Notes: generated from the letters alone by a model not told the origin. 64,000 bases of DNA from Afipia clevelandensis ATCC 49720 (GCF_000336555.1 NZ_KB375281.1:2112030-2176029); one strand, 5' to 3'; positions 13,307 through 24,045 are shown, numbered from the stretch's first letter. Program-made: numbers and translations.

Positions 13307-14199
13307 TGCACCAACTCGTCAAATGTGATGCCTGCATGCGCTGCAAGCTCTGGCACAAGTGACGTCTCGGTCATGCCGGGTTGGGTGTTCACTTCGAGGC
13401 AGGACAATCCCCCAATACCCTCGATGCGGTCGTCGTAGCGGAAATCCGCACGGCTTACGCCCCGGCAGCCAAGCGCAACATGCGCCGCCAGCGTTAACCT
13501 TCGGACTTCCTGGTAAACAAAAGGTAAAATAGGTGCAGGCAGGATGTGTTTTGATGCGCCCGGTGAGTACTTTGCCTCGTAATCGTAGAATTTAATTAAA
13601 GGTACGATCTCGATCACCCCGGTCGGCTCGCCATTGATGACGGCGCAGGTGAGTTCCTTCCCTGCAACGTATTTTTCGACCAGAAGCTGGTCGCCATGGG
13701 GCCAGTCCTCGCGAAACAGTTCCTGCGGGGGGTGGGCATGAGATTCCGTGACGATGAAAACCCCCACACTGGAGCCGTCCGCCACCGGTTTGATGACATA
13801 GGGCGGCGCCATGGCATGGCCTTTGGCGACTTCGGCTCGCGTCAGCGTCAGCCCTTCCGGCACCGGCACCCCCGCCGTCGCCATCACGGTCTTGGCAAGG
13901 TCCTTCTGCATCGCCAGCGACGACGCCAGCACGCCGGAATGCGAATAGGGAATCCCGAGCGTCTCCAGCACGCCCTGAATGGTGCCGTCCTCACCCGGGC
14001 GGCCATGCAGCATCACCAGCGCCGCATCCGGCTTCACCTGATCGAGCACCGTTGCGATATCTCGTTTCACGTCGATGCGTGTGACACGATAGCCCTTGCG
14101 CTCCAGCGCATCGGCGCAGGCCTTGCCCGACCGCAACGAGACTTCCCGTTCGGACGACCATCCGCCCATCAGCACCGCGACATGCTTGAATCGAGTCAT
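13273..14199 (-). CDS. ddl: D-alanine-D-alanine ligase
   Basis: ATP-grasp enzyme that makes the D-Ala-D-Ala dipeptide later added by MurF. The 308-residue protein shows the N-terminal VLMGGWSSEREVSL, the ATP-grasp segment PYVIKPVADGSSVGV and the metal and ligand loop CLEVNTQPGMTETS. The ATG at 14199 is preferred over an in-frame TTG at 14211, because GGGAGAA lies just before the ATG as a ribosome binding site. The gene lies upstream of and overlaps ftsQ, the usual dcw position. An unrelated plus-strand gene separates it from murB. Confidence 0.97.
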   Translation of the reverse strand: MTRFKHVAVLMGGWSSEREVSLRSGKACADALERKGYRVTRIDVKRDIATVLDQVKPDAALVMLHGRPGEDGTIQGVLETLGIPYSHSGVLASSLAMQKDLAKTVMATAGVPVPEGLTLTRAEVAKGHAMAPPYVIKPVADGSSVGVFIVTESHAHPPQELFREDWPHGDQLLVEKYVAGKELTCAVINGEPTGVIEIVPLIKFYDYEAKYSPGASKHILPAPILPFVYQEVRRLTLAAHVALGCRGVSRADFRYDDRIEGIGGLSCLEVNTQPGMTETSLVPELAAHAGITFDELVQWMVEDASLGR

Positions 14200-14321
14200 G
14201 ATTTCTCCCAATGAGCCTTACCTACGCTGATTTGGGCCGATGACCAAGCCACCGCGAGTCGGATAGGTTCGCGGCCAGCGAATCCCGCGCCAGAACCCAA
14301 CCGAGAAAGAAGGCCGCTTCC

Positions 14322-15095
14322 ATGATCAGAGCATGGCTCGACATGTATCCCACTGGAATTTTCCTGTGCCTGATCGGGCTTTATTTCGGCATGATCGTCC
14401 TGCTCGTGATTGTGGCGTTCTGCCGCCCGTTTAACCGCTTTGTTCAGTCGCTAACCGGAGTTGTCGCACCGTTCTTCAATGCCGCGGCGATCCTGTTCGC
14501 GCTTTTGACCGGTTTTCTCGCCAGCGACATTGCCGAGCGCGGACGGCAGGCCTATCGCGTGGTCCACACCGAGGCTGGGGAATTGCGCAACATCCACACG
14601 CTCAGCGTGGCTTCGGTATCGGACATGCGCACCATCCGGTCTGCACTCAAGGCCTATGTATCAGCCGTGGTGAATGAAGAGTGGCCGGCCATGAACGCCA
14701 TGCGCCTGTCGCCTGCCGCCGCCGCTGCGTATGACAGCCTGCTGCATGAAGTCAGCATTCCGTCGATCTCGAAAGAGTCCGGGGCAGCGGTACAGTCCGC
14801 ACTTCTCACGGCCACGCTTCGCGTCGGCACCGCGCGAAGCGACCGGCTCGCACTCTCCGCCGACCACACCAATGACCTGAAGTGGCTTGTGGTCATCGTG
14901 CTTGGCTTAATCACGCAGGTTGCCATCGCGGTGGTCCATCTGGAAAAACCGCGCGCTTTCCTTGCGTCGCTCGTGGTGTTTTCAACGGCCGCCATTGTCG
15001 CGCTCGGCATCATCGCGCTTCAGGAATATCCGTTTGACGGCACGTTTCAGGTTTCGCCAGAGCCGATCAGGGCGCTGCAATCCCTGAGCGACTAA
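14322..15095 (+). CDS. DUF4239 membrane protein
   Basis: Predicted bestrophin-like DUF4239 protein of 257 residues, function unknown. Two N-terminal membrane helices (about residues 12-35 and 46-67), a soluble middle region (about 70-185) and two C-terminal helices (about 187-207 and 214-232) form the family's 2+2 pattern. FASDIAER-type residues after helix 2 ([13 protein letters not shown]) fit the family. It lies on the strand opposite to the dcw genes, between ddl and murB, and its stop overlaps the murB stop by four bases. It is divergent from ddl with 122 bases between. It is an insertion in an otherwise conserved order, and no wall-related function can be claimed. Confidence 0.75.
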   Translation: MIRAWLDMYPTGIFLCLIGLYFGMIVLLVIVAFCRPFNRFVQSLTGVVAPFFNAAAILFALLTGFLASDIAERGRQAYRVVHTEAGELRNIHTLSVASVSDMRTIRSALKAYVSAVVNEEWPAMNAMRLSPAAAAAYDSLLHEVSIPSISKESGAAVQSALLTATLRVGTARSDRLALSADHTNDLKWLVVIVLGLITQVAIAVVHLEKPRAFLASLVVFSTAAIVALGIIALQEYPFDGTFQVSPEPIRALQSLSD

Positions 15096-16021
15096 CGCTC
15101 AACACCGATCCGCTTGATCTCCCAATGCAGATCGATGCCGGAAGTTTCCTTCACCCGCGCACGCACGGTTTCGCCGAGCGTTTCGATGTCATGCCCGGTG
15201 GCATCGCCGGTGTTGATCAGGAAGTTGCAATGCATTTCCGACACCTGCGCGCCGCCGACACGAAAGCCGCGCATGCCTGCAGCATCGACCAGTTTCCAGG
15301 CGCTGTGACCCGGCGGATTCTTGAAAGTCGAACCGCCGGTTTTCTCGCGGATCGGCTGCGCCGTTTCGCGATGGTTTTGCACCTCAAGCATCCGCGCGCG
15401 GATCGTCTCGGGATCGGTGACTGTCCCGCGATAGAGCGCGGAGGTGAAGATCACCGACGAATCCACGCCTGAATTGCGATAGACGAATTTCATATCGGCG
15501 TTGGAGTAGGTGACGCGCTCGCCGGTGCGCGTGACGCCCCTCGCCTCGACCAGCACATCCTTGGTCTCGCCGCCATTGGCGCCCGCATTCATGCGCAGCG
15601 CACCGCCGATCGAGCCGGGAATCCCAAAGTAGAATTCCAGCCCGCCGATATTGGCCGCAGCGGCGGCTTCCGCCACGCGCTTGTCGAGCGCGGCGGTCCC
15701 CGCGCGCACCGTATCGCCCTCGGCTTTCACCTCGCCGAATCCGCGTGGCGACAGGCGGATGACAACGCCACTGACGCCGCCGTCGCGCACGATCAGGTTC
15801 GAGCCGACACCGACCGTGTAAACTGGAATGTCCTGCGGCAGCCTCATAAGGAAGTAAGCGAGATCGTCCTCGTCTGCGGGCGTGAACAAAATCTGCGCCG
15901 GGCCGCCGACGCGAAACCATGTGAGAGGTGCAAGGGCTTCATTCGCCAGCAATCGCCCGCGCAGATCGGGCATCGCAGACTTCAGATCGGCGCTGATGTC
16001 GGGGAAAGTCAATACAGCCAA
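15092..16021 (-). CDS. murB: UDP-N-acetylenolpyruvoylglucosamine reductase MurB
   Basis: FAD enzyme that reduces UDP-GlcNAc-enolpyruvate to UDP-MurNAc with NADPH. The 309-residue protein has the FAD-binding loop [13 protein letters not shown] (70-82) and [15 protein letters not shown] (133-147). The substrate-binding part contains [10 protein letters not shown], with a serine in the position of the proton donor, and [10 protein letters not shown]. The start overlaps the end of the DUF6653 gene by 13 bases, showing tight packing. MurA, which makes its substrate, is not in this window. Confidence 0.97.
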   Translation of the reverse strand: MAVLTFPDISADLKSAMPDLRGRLLANEALAPLTWFRVGGPAQILFTPADEDDLAYFLMRLPQDIPVYTVGVGSNLIVRDGGVSGVVIRLSPRGFGEVKAEGDTVRAGTAALDKRVAEAAAAANIGGLEFYFGIPGSIGGALRMNAGANGGETKDVLVEARGVTRTGERVTYSNADMKFVYRNSGVDSSVIFTSALYRGTVTDPETIRARMLEVQNHRETAQPIREKTGGSTFKNPPGHSAWKLVDAAGMRGFRVGGAQVSEMHCNFLINTGDATGHDIETLGETVRARVKETSGIDLHWEIKRIGVER

Positions 16022-16494
16022 GAACGATACTCCGGCTTGGTGTCTTTCATGTCGTCAAACAACCATACCATGCGATCGACAAACCAGGTCTTGGCGACAA
16101 TCACCAGCAGCATGGCCAAAAGGGTCACGGCCGCATTCGACACGACAAGCCCCCAAATCAATGCGCCTGTGCCGATCAGCGAAAACAAGGTTGCCGCGCG
16201 AGGCGCGACGCGGTGATGCAATGGAATCTCGTCACGCTTGAGATCCAACCAAACCCGCTCACCAAGCACAGCCTTTGAGGCCCAATTGTTGGTGGAAGCC
16301 GGCGGCGGAAACGCCCGCGGATTCCATATCAACCACGCGACAACAATGGCGACAGGAACAACCGCCCACCAGTCCAGCCACATCCGGCTCCAGATCGCCG
16401 CAACCAGCGCCGGGAACGCAGCATAGCGCGTCCAAACGCTCCAGGGATTGGCATGACGGCGCCATGTCTCATCGCTGAGAACCATTCGCAGCAC
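16009..16494 (-). CDS. DUF6653 family membrane protein
   Basis: Small integral membrane protein of 161 residues whose N-terminus [13 protein letters not shown] and middle WNPRAFPPP match what I know of DUF6653; its function is unknown. Hydrophobic segments lie at about residues 27-58 and 100-135. The gene begins six bases after the murC stop and overlaps murB by 13 bases, so it is translated as part of the wall operon. Such coupling hints at, but does not prove, an envelope role. This gene is not part of the standard dcw set. Confidence 0.7.
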   Translation of the reverse strand: MLRMVLSDETWRRHANPWSVWTRYAAFPALVAAIWSRMWLDWWAVVPVAIVVAWLIWNPRAFPPPASTNNWASKAVLGERVWLDLKRDEIPLHHRVAPRAATLFSLIGTGALIWGLVVSNAAVTLLAMLLVIVAKTWFVDRMVWLFDDMKDTKPEYRSWLY

Positions 16495-16500
16495 CCCGCG

Positions 16501-17904
16501 CTAGCTTAGGGCCTTCAGTTCACCCGGCAACGCATAGGCCCATTGCGTGATATTGCCCGCACCGAGACACACCACGAAGTCATCCTTCTTCGCGATATTG
16601 CGCACCAGCGGCGCAAGGCTGTCGGCGCCATCGAGCGGGATCACCTCGCGATGCCCGTGAGCGCGAAGACCCTGCACGAAGGAATCGCGGTCAATGCCGG
16701 GGATCGGATCTTCGCCCGCCGCGTAGATATCGGCGACGATCACGGTATCCGCATCGTTGAAGCAGGTGCAGAACTCCTCGAACAGCGACTGCAGGCGGGT
16801 GTAACGATGCGGCTGCACCACCGCGATCACCTTCCCCTTGGTCGAATCCCGCGCGGCCTTGAGCACAGCGGCGATTTCCACCGGGTGATGGCCGTAGTCG
16901 TCGATAATCGTGACACCGTTCCATTCACCGGTGCGCGTGAAGCGCCGCTTCACGCCGCCGAAGCCGGCGAGCGCCTTGCGGATCGCATCGTCCGAGATTC
17001 CGATCTCGTGCGCCACGGCAATCGCCGCCGTGGCGTTGAGCGCGTTATGACGGCCCGGCATCGGCAGCACGAGGTCCGAAATCCGATGGCCGACCTGGGT
17101 CTTTCGGTGGCGGAATTCGACCTCGAATTTCGAGCCGCCGCTGAACGGTTCGAGATCGACCAGCCGTGCATCGGCCTGCGGATTTTCACCGTAGGTGATG
17201 ATGCGGCGATCCTCGATCTTGCCGACCAGCGTCTGCACCACCGGATGGTCGATGCACATCACCGCGAAGCCGTAGAACGGCACGCCTTCAACGAAATCCT
17301 TGAATGCCTCCTGCACGGCGTCGAACGTCTTGAAGTGATCGAGATGCTCGGGATCGACATTGGTGACAATGGCGACGTCGACCGGCAGCTTGAGGAACGT
17401 GCCGTCGCTCTCGTCGGCTTCGACCACCATCCACTCGCCTGCGCCGAGGCGCGCATTGGTACCGTAGGCATTGATGATACCGCCGTTGATGACGGTCGGA
17501 TCGAGCGCCCCCGCATCGAGCAAGGTCGCGACCATCGAAGTCGTGGTGGTCTTGCCATGGGTGCCCGCGATGGCGATGCAGCTTTTCAGCCGCATCAGCT
17601 CGGCCAGCATTTCGGCACGCCGGACGACAGGAATGCGCAGGCCGCGCGCGGCGACCAGTTCCGGATTATCGCGCTTGATGGCGGTGGAGACCACCATCAC
17701 GTCCGCGCCGTTAACATTCTCGGCCTTGTGGCCGATGCTGATCTTGATGCCCTTGTCGCGCAGCCGGGTGACGTTGGCATTCTCGGAGGCGTCCGAGCCC
17801 TGCACGGTGTAGCCGAGATTGCACAGCACCTCGGCAATGCCGCTCATGCCGATGCCGCCGATACCGACGAAGTGAATGGGTCCGATCTCGCGCGGCAGTC
17901 TCAT
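16501..17904 (-). CDS. murC: UDP-N-acetylmuramate-L-alanine ligase MurC
   Basis: Cytoplasmic ATP-dependent ligase that adds L-alanine to UDP-MurNAc, the first of the Mur ligase steps. The N-terminal Rossmann domain has [17 protein letters not shown] (11-27). The ATP loop [10 protein letters not shown] lies at about 113-122, and the conserved [10 protein letters not shown] follows. The open frame continues upstream to 18303, but that extension has no family similarity. The ATG at 17904 gives a normal 467-residue enzyme beginning [12 protein letters not shown]. An unrelated MFS/LysR pair separates it from murG, so murC may need its own promoter in the 143 bases upstream. Confidence 0.97.
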   Translation of the reverse strand: MRLPREIGPIHFVGIGGIGMSGIAEVLCNLGYTVQGSDASENANVTRLRDKGIKISIGHKAENVNGADVMVVSTAIKRDNPELVAARGLRIPVVRRAEMLAELMRLKSCIAIAGTHGKTTTTSMVATLLDAGALDPTVINGGIINAYGTNARLGAGEWMVVEADESDGTFLKLPVDVAIVTNVDPEHLDHFKTFDAVQEAFKDFVEGVPFYGFAVMCIDHPVVQTLVGKIEDRRIITYGENPQADARLVDLEPFSGGSKFEVEFRHRKTQVGHRISDLVLPMPGRHNALNATAAIAVAHEIGISDDAIRKALAGFGGVKRRFTRTGEWNGVTIIDDYGHHPVEIAAVLKAARDSTKGKVIAVVQPHRYTRLQSLFEEFCTCFNDADTVIVADIYAAGEDPIPGIDRDSFVQGLRAHGHREVIPLDGADSLAPLVRNIAKKDDFVVCLGAGNITQWAYALPGELKALS

Positions 17905-18047
17905 ACATATCTTCCGATCATGGGAGATGCCGTCCCGGGCATCCATGGCGTCCTTCAAACAGACGAAGCCGACCGGGACAAGCCCGGCCGGTTCGGAAAA
18001 ATACACGATTCTTTTCAGATCGGGCCGGAAAGGCCGAACTTGGCCGA

Positions 18048-19238
18048 CTATTCGGCGGCCGCGGGGCAAACAGCGGCCGGAACCGGCTTGGCGCGTGTCT
18101 CGAACCGATGGCTCGCGATCGCCAGCGCCATGCCGGCCAGCGGCACCAGCGCCGCGATCCATGGCACCGATTCCAGTCCCGGTCCGCGCGCAATCACTAT
18201 GCCGCCCAGCCACGCACCGATGGCATTGCCGAGGTTGAACGCCGCGATGTTGAAGCTCGACGCCAGCGACTGACCCGCGCCATGGGCTTTTTCGAGCACC
18301 CACATCTGCAGCGGCGGCGCCGTCGCGAACGCTGCGACACCGAACAGCGCGGCAAAGGCAACCATCGCGATCTTGTTATGAACGGCGAAGGTCATCAGCG
18401 CGAGCACAAGAGCAAGAGCGAACAGGCTACCGAATACTGTCGGCATCAGATGCCTGTCCGCGAACCGTCCACCGAGCAGATTTCCGATCAGCAAGCCGAT
18501 CCCGACCACCAGCAAGATCGGCGACACGGCGGCATCGGAGAAGCCGGTCACCTTGGTGAGAAGCGGCGCCAGATACGTGAAGACCGCGAATACGCCGACC
18601 CATCCAAGGACCGTTGTGAGCAGTCCCGCCAGAACGGGACCGCGCTTGAGAACCGCAAGATCTTCTCGCAGGTTGAAGCCTTCAGGCGCCTTGCTGCTCG
18701 CTGGAACGAGCGCTGCGATGATCGCGAACGCCACAACACCGACCAGCGTGACGGCCCAGAAAGTCGCGCGCCAGCCGAAATGCTGGCCGAGCCACGTCCC
18801 GAACGGCACGCCCAGAATGGTTGCGACGGTGAGGCCGGTGAACATGATCGCGATGGCCGATGCCTTCTTGTCGGAAGCGACCAATGAGGTCGCGACCACC
18901 GAGCCGACGCCGAAGAAGGTGCCGTGCGCGAAGGCGGTGAGCACCCGCGCGGCCATCAGGGTCCAGTAGTTCGGCGCCAGCGCACAGGCGAGATTGCCGA
19001 TGGTGAACACCGCCATCAGCACCAGCAGCGCGGTCTTCCGCGGCCAGCGCGCGGTGGCGATGGTCATGATCGGCGCGCCGAGAACGACGCCGAGGGCATA
19101 GCCGGAAATCAGCAAGCCTGCCGCCGGGATCGAAACACCGAGATCGGCGCCGACCTCGATCAGCAGGCCCATGATGACGAATTCGGTGACGCCGATTCCG
19201 AAGGCGCCGGCGGTGAGCGCGTAGAGTGCGAGTGGCAT
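18048..19238 (-). CDS. MFS transporter, DHA1 family (AraJ/NepI-like exporter)
   Basis: Twelve-helix major facilitator exporter of about 396 residues. The N-terminal [20 protein letters not shown] and later [12 protein letters not shown] are typical of the AraJ/YdhP/PbuE group, whose members export sugars, purines or drugs. The ATG at 19238 is chosen because GAGGA lies before it; the upstream ATG at 19256 lacks such a site. It is divergent from a LysR gene, which is the usual arrangement for an exporter and its regulator. The pair is inserted between murG and murC. Its substrate is not known. Confidence 0.87.
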   Translation of the reverse strand: MPLALYALTAGAFGIGVTEFVIMGLLIEVGADLGVSIPAAGLLISGYALGVVLGAPIMTIATARWPRKTALLVLMAVFTIGNLACALAPNYWTLMAARVLTAFAHGTFFGVGSVVATSLVASDKKASAIAIMFTGLTVATILGVPFGTWLGQHFGWRATFWAVTLVGVVAFAIIAALVPASSKAPEGFNLREDLAVLKRGPVLAGLLTTVLGWVGVFAVFTYLAPLLTKVTGFSDAAVSPILLVVGIGLLIGNLLGGRFADRHLMPTVFGSLFALALVLALMTFAVHNKIAMVAFAALFGVAAFATAPPLQMWVLEKAHGAGQSLASSFNIAAFNLGNAIGAWLGGIVIARGPGLESVPWIAALVPLAGMALAIASHRFETRAKPVPAAVCPAAAE

Positions 19239-19333
19239 GGAACAGTCCTCAGGCAAATCCGGCCAGATGCCGGCATTGTCCGAGAGATGGACGCAAAGCC
19301 ATTCGTGAACTAGATTGTGTAAAGTAACAGTAT

Positions 19334-19352
19334 TTGTGAAATGAAGTCACAA
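19334..19352. promoter_or_regulatory. Candidate LysR operator between exporter and regulator
   Basis: An inverted repeat TTGTG-N9-CACAA lies in the 113-base divergent gap and reaches the first base of the LysR start codon. LysR proteins commonly bind interrupted dyads of this type in shared promoters. The position would suit autoregulation. This is inference from one short repeat. Confidence 0.35.
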
Positions 19353-20257
19353 TGGCCAGTCAAGACATCAACCGCTCCGGCGAAATGGAGGTGTTCGCCC
19401 GCGTGGTCGAACTTGGAGGATTTTCGGCGGCGGCGCGCGCTTTCCGCATGAGCCCCTCGGCGGTGAGCAAGCTGGTGGCCCGGCTGGAGGCGCGGCTCGG
19501 CGTGCGGCTAATAAACCGCTCGACCCGCAAGCTGCAACTGACGCCGGAAGGCTCGGCCTATTACGACCGCAGCATCCGCATTCTCGACGACATCAACACG
19601 GCGGAGCGCGAAGCCGCCATCGGCGCAATTCCGCGTGGCCGGGTGCGGGTCAATACCAGCGTGCCGTTCGGGCTGCACTGGCTGCTGCCGCTACTGCCCG
19701 GCTTCTTCAGGCTGCATCCCGGCATCAGCGTCGACGTTTCGCTCACGGACACCGTCGTCGATCTGATGGAAGAGCGCGCGGACATCGCCATCCGCGTCGG
19801 CCCGCTGCGCGAGTCGCGCCTGCTCGCGCGCAAACTCGGCGAGAGCCGCATGGTGGTGGTCGCAGCGCCGTCCTACCTGAAAGAGCACGGCACGCCGAAA
19901 ACTCCGTCCGACCTGACGAGGCATAACATGCTTGGCTTCTGCTTTTCCAAGCAGATCGACGGCTGGCCGTTTCGCGATGGCAATGGCGGGACGATTTCGG
20001 TGGCCCCTGTCGGCAATGCCCTCGTCTCGGACGGCGAAGCGATGCAGCGCCTTGCAGTGGCGGGCGCGGGCCTTGCGCGGCTGGCACGCTTTCATGTCGA
20101 TGCGGACATCAAGGCCGGACGGCTTGCCGCCGTGCTGGAAGATTCCAACCCCGGCGATCTCGAGCCGGTCCATGCGGTGTTTCTCGGCCACGGGGGACAT
20201 CTGCCCGCGCGCGTCCGGGCGTTTCTGGATTATCTGGTGGAGAACGTGCGGCTCTAG
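19352..20257 (+). CDS. LysR-family transcriptional regulator
   Basis: DNA-binding regulator of 301 residues. The N-terminal winged helix-turn-helix is complete: EVFARVVELGGFSAAARAF, then SPSAVSKLVARLEARLG, then LINRSTRKLQLTPEG (about residues 9-60). A substrate-binding domain of the CrgA/DsdC-like periplasmic-fold type follows. It is divergent from the MFS exporter and probably controls it. Its stop overlaps the murG stop by four bases from the opposite strand. The effector is unknown. Confidence 0.9.
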   Translation: MASQDINRSGEMEVFARVVELGGFSAAARAFRMSPSAVSKLVARLEARLGVRLINRSTRKLQLTPEGSAYYDRSIRILDDINTAEREAAIGAIPRGRVRVNTSVPFGLHWLLPLLPGFFRLHPGISVDVSLTDTVVDLMEERADIAIRVGPLRESRLLARKLGESRMVVVAAPSYLKEHGTPKTPSDLTRHNMLGFCFSKQIDGWPFRDGNGGTISVAPVGNALVSDGEAMQRLAVAGAGLARLARFHVDADIKAGRLAAVLEDSNPGDLEPVHAVFLGHGGHLPARVRAFLDYLVENVRL

Positions 20258-21354
20258 AGTCCGGCGACCTTCATCAACAGGTCTGCGAGACGTTCGGACG
20301 CATCGAGCCTGCCGACAGTGCGTGCACTGGCCGCCATCGCAGCCAGCCGCGCCGGATCGGCGGCGAGCGCGGAGATTTCCGACGCCAGACGGTCCGGCGT
20401 GAATTCGGCTTGCGGAATCCGGATCGCGCCGCCAGCCTTTTCCAGCACACCTGCGTTGGCGTGCTGGTCCTGGTCAATCGCGCCGGGCAGCGGCACGAGG
20501 ATCGAAGGTCGCCCGATCGCACCAAGCTCTGCGACCGTTCCAGCTCCCGACCGCGACACCACGAGATGTGTGGCGGCGAAGCGCGCGGGCAGATCGGTGA
20601 AGAACGGCGCAAGCTCCGCCTCGATCTTGAGCTTGTCATAGACCGCGCGCACGCGCGGCATATCTTCCTCGCGCACCTGCTGGACCAGACTGAGCCTGCG
20701 CCACAACGCCGGCTCCAGCCGCTCGATCGCAGGCGGCACGATGTCCGCCATCACCCGTGCGCCCTGGCTACCGCCAACGACCAACAGACGCAGCGGACCA
20801 TCGGCCGTCGGAGCAATATAAGGGACCGCAGCGGCCGCAAGAATCGCGGGCCGCATCGGCGTGCCGGTGACCGTCGTCTTGCTCGCGAGCGATGGATCGC
20901 GATCCAGCACGCCGGGCAGCGACGTCGCAATCGCGCTGACGCGGGTCGAGAGCAGACGGTTGGCGCGGCCGAGCACCGCATTGGAATCATGAATGACGGT
21001 CGGAATGCCGAGCAGCTTTGCCGCGATCAGCGGTGGCAGCGTCGGATATCCGCCGAAGCCCACTACGGCCTTGGGCCTGCGCGCCATCAGCAAGGCGAGC
21101 GCCTTGGCGCCGCCAGCGGCCAGCATCGCGCCCGTGCGTGCCAGCGCCCAGGGCGTGCGGCCGCGCACTGTCTCGCTCGGCACCACATCCATCATGTCGC
21201 GCGTGAACATCCCGCCATAACGCAGCGCGCGGGAGTCCGTCATCAGCCGCACCTCGGCGCCACGCTTGATCAGCGCGACGCCAAGCGCCTCGGCGGGAAA
21301 CAGGTGGCCACCCGTTCCGCCCGCCGCCAGCATGATGAGAGGTTTGTCAGACAT
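20254..21354 (-). CDS. murG: Lipid II synthase MurG
   Basis: Peripheral membrane GT-B glycosyltransferase that adds GlcNAc from UDP-GlcNAc to lipid I, making lipid II. The N-terminal glycine-rich loop is AAGGTGGHLFPAEAL (10-24). The C-terminal nucleotide-sugar region contains SRSGAGTVAELGAIGRPSILVPLP, shown here only in part as SRSGAGTVAELGA, followed by DQDQHANA. Length is 366 residues, as in the family. It follows ftsW by 13 bases, and its 3' end meets the convergent LysR gene. Confidence 0.97.
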   Translation of the reverse strand: MSDKPLIMLAAGGTGGHLFPAEALGVALIKRGAEVRLMTDSRALRYGGMFTRDMMDVVPSETVRGRTPWALARTGAMLAAGGAKALALLMARRPKAVVGFGGYPTLPPLIAAKLLGIPTVIHDSNAVLGRANRLLSTRVSAIATSLPGVLDRDPSLASKTTVTGTPMRPAILAAAAVPYIAPTADGPLRLLVVGGSQGARVMADIVPPAIERLEPALWRRLSLVQQVREEDMPRVRAVYDKLKIEAELAPFFTDLPARFAATHLVVSRSGAGTVAELGAIGRPSILVPLPGAIDQDQHANAGVLEKAGGAIRIPQAEFTPDRLASEISALAADPARLAAMAASARTVGRLDASERLADLLMKVAGL

Positions 21355-21367
21355 AGGAGTATCAGTG

Positions 21368-22519
21368 TTACGCGAAGCCGTGCGCCGCTTGCGCCGCGCC
21401 GATGGATTCCATCTCCACGCGCGGGCGCTGCCGCGTCAGCGCCAGCAGCATGCCGACTCCATAGGCCAGCGAGATCATCGACGAACCGCCATAGGAGATG
21501 AAGGGCAGCGTCATGCCCTTCGCCGGCATCAGGTGCAGGTTCACCGCCATGTTGATGGAGGCCTGGATACCGAACATGATGGCGAGACCCGCAGCGGCGA
21601 AGCGCGCGAACAGGTCCTCGCTGGCATAGGCCCGCGACAGCGAACGAATGACGATGAAGGCGAACAACGCCAACAGCGCGAGGCAGAGGATGATTCCGAA
21701 CTCCTCGGCGGCGACCGCGAACACGAAGTCGGTGTGGCTGTCAGGCAGGATGCGCTTCACCGTGCCCTCGCCCGGCCCCTGCCCGAACCAGCCGCCGTGG
21801 GTGAAGGCTTCCATCGCGGTATCGACCTGAAAGGTGTCGCCCGACGCAGGGTCCATGAAGCGTTTGATGCGGCCCGCGACATGCGGCACCATCATATAGG
21901 CGCCGAACAAGCCGACCGCGCCCGCGCCCATCAGGCCGAACACCCAGATCATTCGCATCCCGGCGATAAAGAACAGCGCCCCCCACACCATCAGCAGCAG
22001 CATGGTCTGGCCGAAGTCCGGCTCCAGCACCAGCAGCGTCACTGTCATCAGGAGAAGCGCGAGCGCCATCGAGGTCGCCGGCATTTCGGGACGCTTGGCG
22101 GATTCCGCGAACAGCCACGCGACCAGCACGACGAAGGCGGGCTTGAGCGATTCCGACGCCTGAATGTTGATGCCGAGGATGGTAATCCAGCGCTTCGCGC
22201 CCTTCACCTCCGGCCCGAGCAACAGGGTCGCAACAACAAGCGCCATGCTGACCGCGAACACGATCAAGGCACTGCGCCGGACCTGACGCGGTGACAGGAA
22301 CGAGACGCCCAGCATCACCAGCAGCGACGGCAGCAGAAACAGCACATGCCGATTGAAGAAGTGAAACGGATCGAGACCGATGCGCGTCGCCACCGGCGGA
22401 CTCGCAGCCAGCGAGAGAATGACACCCCCCAGCATCAGCGTGACGAACGCAGCCAGCAGCAGCCGGTCTACCGTCCACCACCATTCACTCAGGGGCGTGC
22501 GTTGCTCGCGGGAAATCAT
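21368..22519 (-). CDS. ftsW: Peptidoglycan polymerase FtsW (SEDS family)
   Basis: Septal SEDS glycosyltransferase that polymerises lipid II together with FtsI. The 383-residue product has about ten membrane helices. Family marks include the conserved GAKRWI segment, with KPAFVVLVAW following, the long periplasmic loop with GQGPGEGTVKRILPDSHTDFVF, cited here by its core PDSHTDFVF, and SYGGSSM near the end. It starts 128 bases after murD, one of the wider gaps inside the cluster. That gap carries a candidate CtrA box. Confidence 0.97.
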   Translation of the reverse strand: MISREQRTPLSEWWWTVDRLLLAAFVTLMLGGVILSLAASPPVATRIGLDPFHFFNRHVLFLLPSLLVMLGVSFLSPRQVRRSALIVFAVSMALVVATLLLGPEVKGAKRWITILGINIQASESLKPAFVVLVAWLFAESAKRPEMPATSMALALLLMTVTLLVLEPDFGQTMLLLMVWGALFFIAGMRMIWVFGLMGAGAVGLFGAYMMVPHVAGRIKRFMDPASGDTFQVDTAMEAFTHGGWFGQGPGEGTVKRILPDSHTDFVFAVAAEEFGIILCLALLALFAFIVIRSLSRAYASEDLFARFAAAGLAIMFGIQASINMAVNLHLMPAKGMTLPFISYGGSSMISLAYGVGMLLALTRQRPRVEMESIGAAQAAHGFA

Positions 22520-22542
22520 GGGCCGTCGCCCCTCTGCCAGAG

Positions 22543-22558
22543 GTTAACGGGGTATTAC
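22543..22558 (-). promoter_or_regulatory. Candidate CtrA box upstream of ftsW
   Basis: On the minus strand the bases read GTAA-N7-TTAAC, one mismatch from the alphaproteobacterial CtrA consensus TTAA-N7-TTAAC. The site ends about 24 bases before the ftsW start codon. CtrA controls division genes in Caulobacter, so the position makes sense, but the match is not perfect. Confidence 0.4.
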
Positions 22559-22647
22559 TCCCGCATCATGGTTTCCGGAGGGTTAAGGATGGGCAAATAC
22601 GAGAAAAAATCTCGTCAAAGTGTCGGGAGATCGTAACAAGCGTTTGC

Positions 22648-24045
22648 CTAGGGCGGCGTCAGACCACCCGGCAAGGCATGAGCCACGTCGCGGAAGCGAT
22701 CACCGCGCTTCTCGAAATTCGGAAACTGGTCGAACGACGCGCAGGCCGGAGACAGCAGAACCACAGGCGCGGCCAGACCGGATGCCGCCGCATCGCGCGC
22801 GGCGTGCGGCACGGCCTCCTCAAGGGTCTTGCTGATTTCGTGCGGCACATCGCCAAGGGTTTTGGCGAACTCTTCCGCGGCCTCACCGATCAGGTAGGCC
22901 TTGCGGATGCGCGGGAAGAATTCGCGCAAACTCTCGATCCCGCCGGTCTTCGGCTTGCCGCCGGCGATCCAGAAAATGTCCTTGAACGACGACAGCGCCC
23001 GCGCAGCCGCATCCGCATTGGTGCCCTTGGAGTCGTTGACGAACAACACCTGGCCCTGCCGGCCGATCTGCTCCATGCGGTGCGCAAGGCCGGGAAAACT
23101 GCGCAGTCCCTTCTGCAACACCTCGGCGCTGACCCCAAGCGCGAGCACCGCCCCCGACGCACATGCTGCGTTTTGCGCATTGTGCAAACCGCGCAACGAG
23201 CCGATTTCGGCCACGCTGGCGATGCGGGCGCGGGCGCCGCCATCGACACGCACGATGGTTTCGCCTTCAAGGCAAATACCATCGGCCACCGGACGCTTCA
23301 CCGAGACGCGCACCACATTCTTGCCCGCCTGCGCCACCCGGTCCGCAATCGCCACACAGAACGGATCGTCGACGCCGACAATCGCGGTGCCGTTCGGCTG
23401 CACGCCCGCGACCAGCCGTTCCTTCACCGCCGCATAATGTTCGATGGTGCCGTGGCGGTCGATATGATCCTCGGTGACGTTGAGCAGGATGCCGACAGCC
23501 GGATCGAGCGAAGGCGTGAGGTCGATCTGATACGACGACATCTCGATCACATGGACGCGGCCTTTTGCGGGCGGTTCCAGCGAGAGGATCGCGGTGCCGA
23601 TATTGCCGCCCATCTGCGTGTCGTAACCGGCTTCGCGCATCAGATGCGCGATCAGCGCCGTGGTGGTGGATTTGCCGTTGGTGCCGGTGATGGCCACGAA
23701 CGGCGCATCCGGCGCATGGCGTCTGCGCTCGCGGCAGAACAGCTCGATGTCACCGATGACTTCGACGCCCGCGGCTTTAGCCGCCACAACCGTCCAGTGC
23801 GGCTGCGGATGGGTGAGCGGCACGCCGGGCGTCAGCACCAGCGCCGCGAAATTGTCCCACGACACGGTGCGCAGATCCGCGGTGATGAAACCTTCCCTCG
23901 CGGCTTCGGCGAGCTTTGCGGGCGTGTCGTCGCTGGCGATCACCTCCGCACCGCCCGCCTTCAGGGCGCGGCAACTCGCCAGCCCCGACCCGCCGAGGCC
24001 GAACACCGCGATCGTCTTGCCCTTAAAGGATGTGACGGGAATCAT
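22648..24045 (-). CDS. murD: UDP-N-acetylmuramoylalanine-D-glutamate ligase MurD
   Basis: ATP-dependent ligase that adds D-glutamate to UDP-MurNAc-L-Ala. The product is 465 residues. It starts [21 protein letters not shown] with the UDP-binding fold, and the ATP loop is [16 protein letters not shown]. The ATG at 24045 shares one base with the mraY stop (TAATG), so the two are translationally coupled. An open frame reaching 24102 has no support. The C-terminal ligase domain is intact, ending shortly after [15 protein letters not shown]. Confidence 0.97.
   Translation of the reverse strand: MIPVTSFKGKTIAVFGLGGSGLASCRALKAGGAEVIASDDTPAKLAEAAREGFITADLRTVSWDNFAALVLTPGVPLTHPQPHWTVVAAKAAGVEVIGDIELFCRERRRHAPDAPFVAITGTNGKSTTTALIAHLMREAGYDTQMGGNIGTAILSLEPPAKGRVHVIEMSSYQIDLTPSLDPAVGILLNVTEDHIDRHGTIEHYAAVKERLVAGVQPNGTAIVGVDDPFCVAIADRVAQAGKNVVRVSVKRPVADGICLEGETIVRVDGGARARIASVAEIGSLRGLHNAQNAACASGAVLALGVSAEVLQKGLRSFPGLAHRMEQIGRQGQVLFVNDSKGTNADAAARALSSFKDIFWIAGGKPKTGGIESLREFFPRIRKAYLIGEAAEEFAKTLGDVPHEISKTLEEAVPHAARDAAASGLAAPVVLLSPACASFDQFPNFEKRGDRFRDVAHALPGGLTPP

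Noticed and set aside
16543-18273. A 576-codon plus-strand frame opposite murC
   Set aside because: A shadow of murC with composition typical of antisense GC-rich translation.
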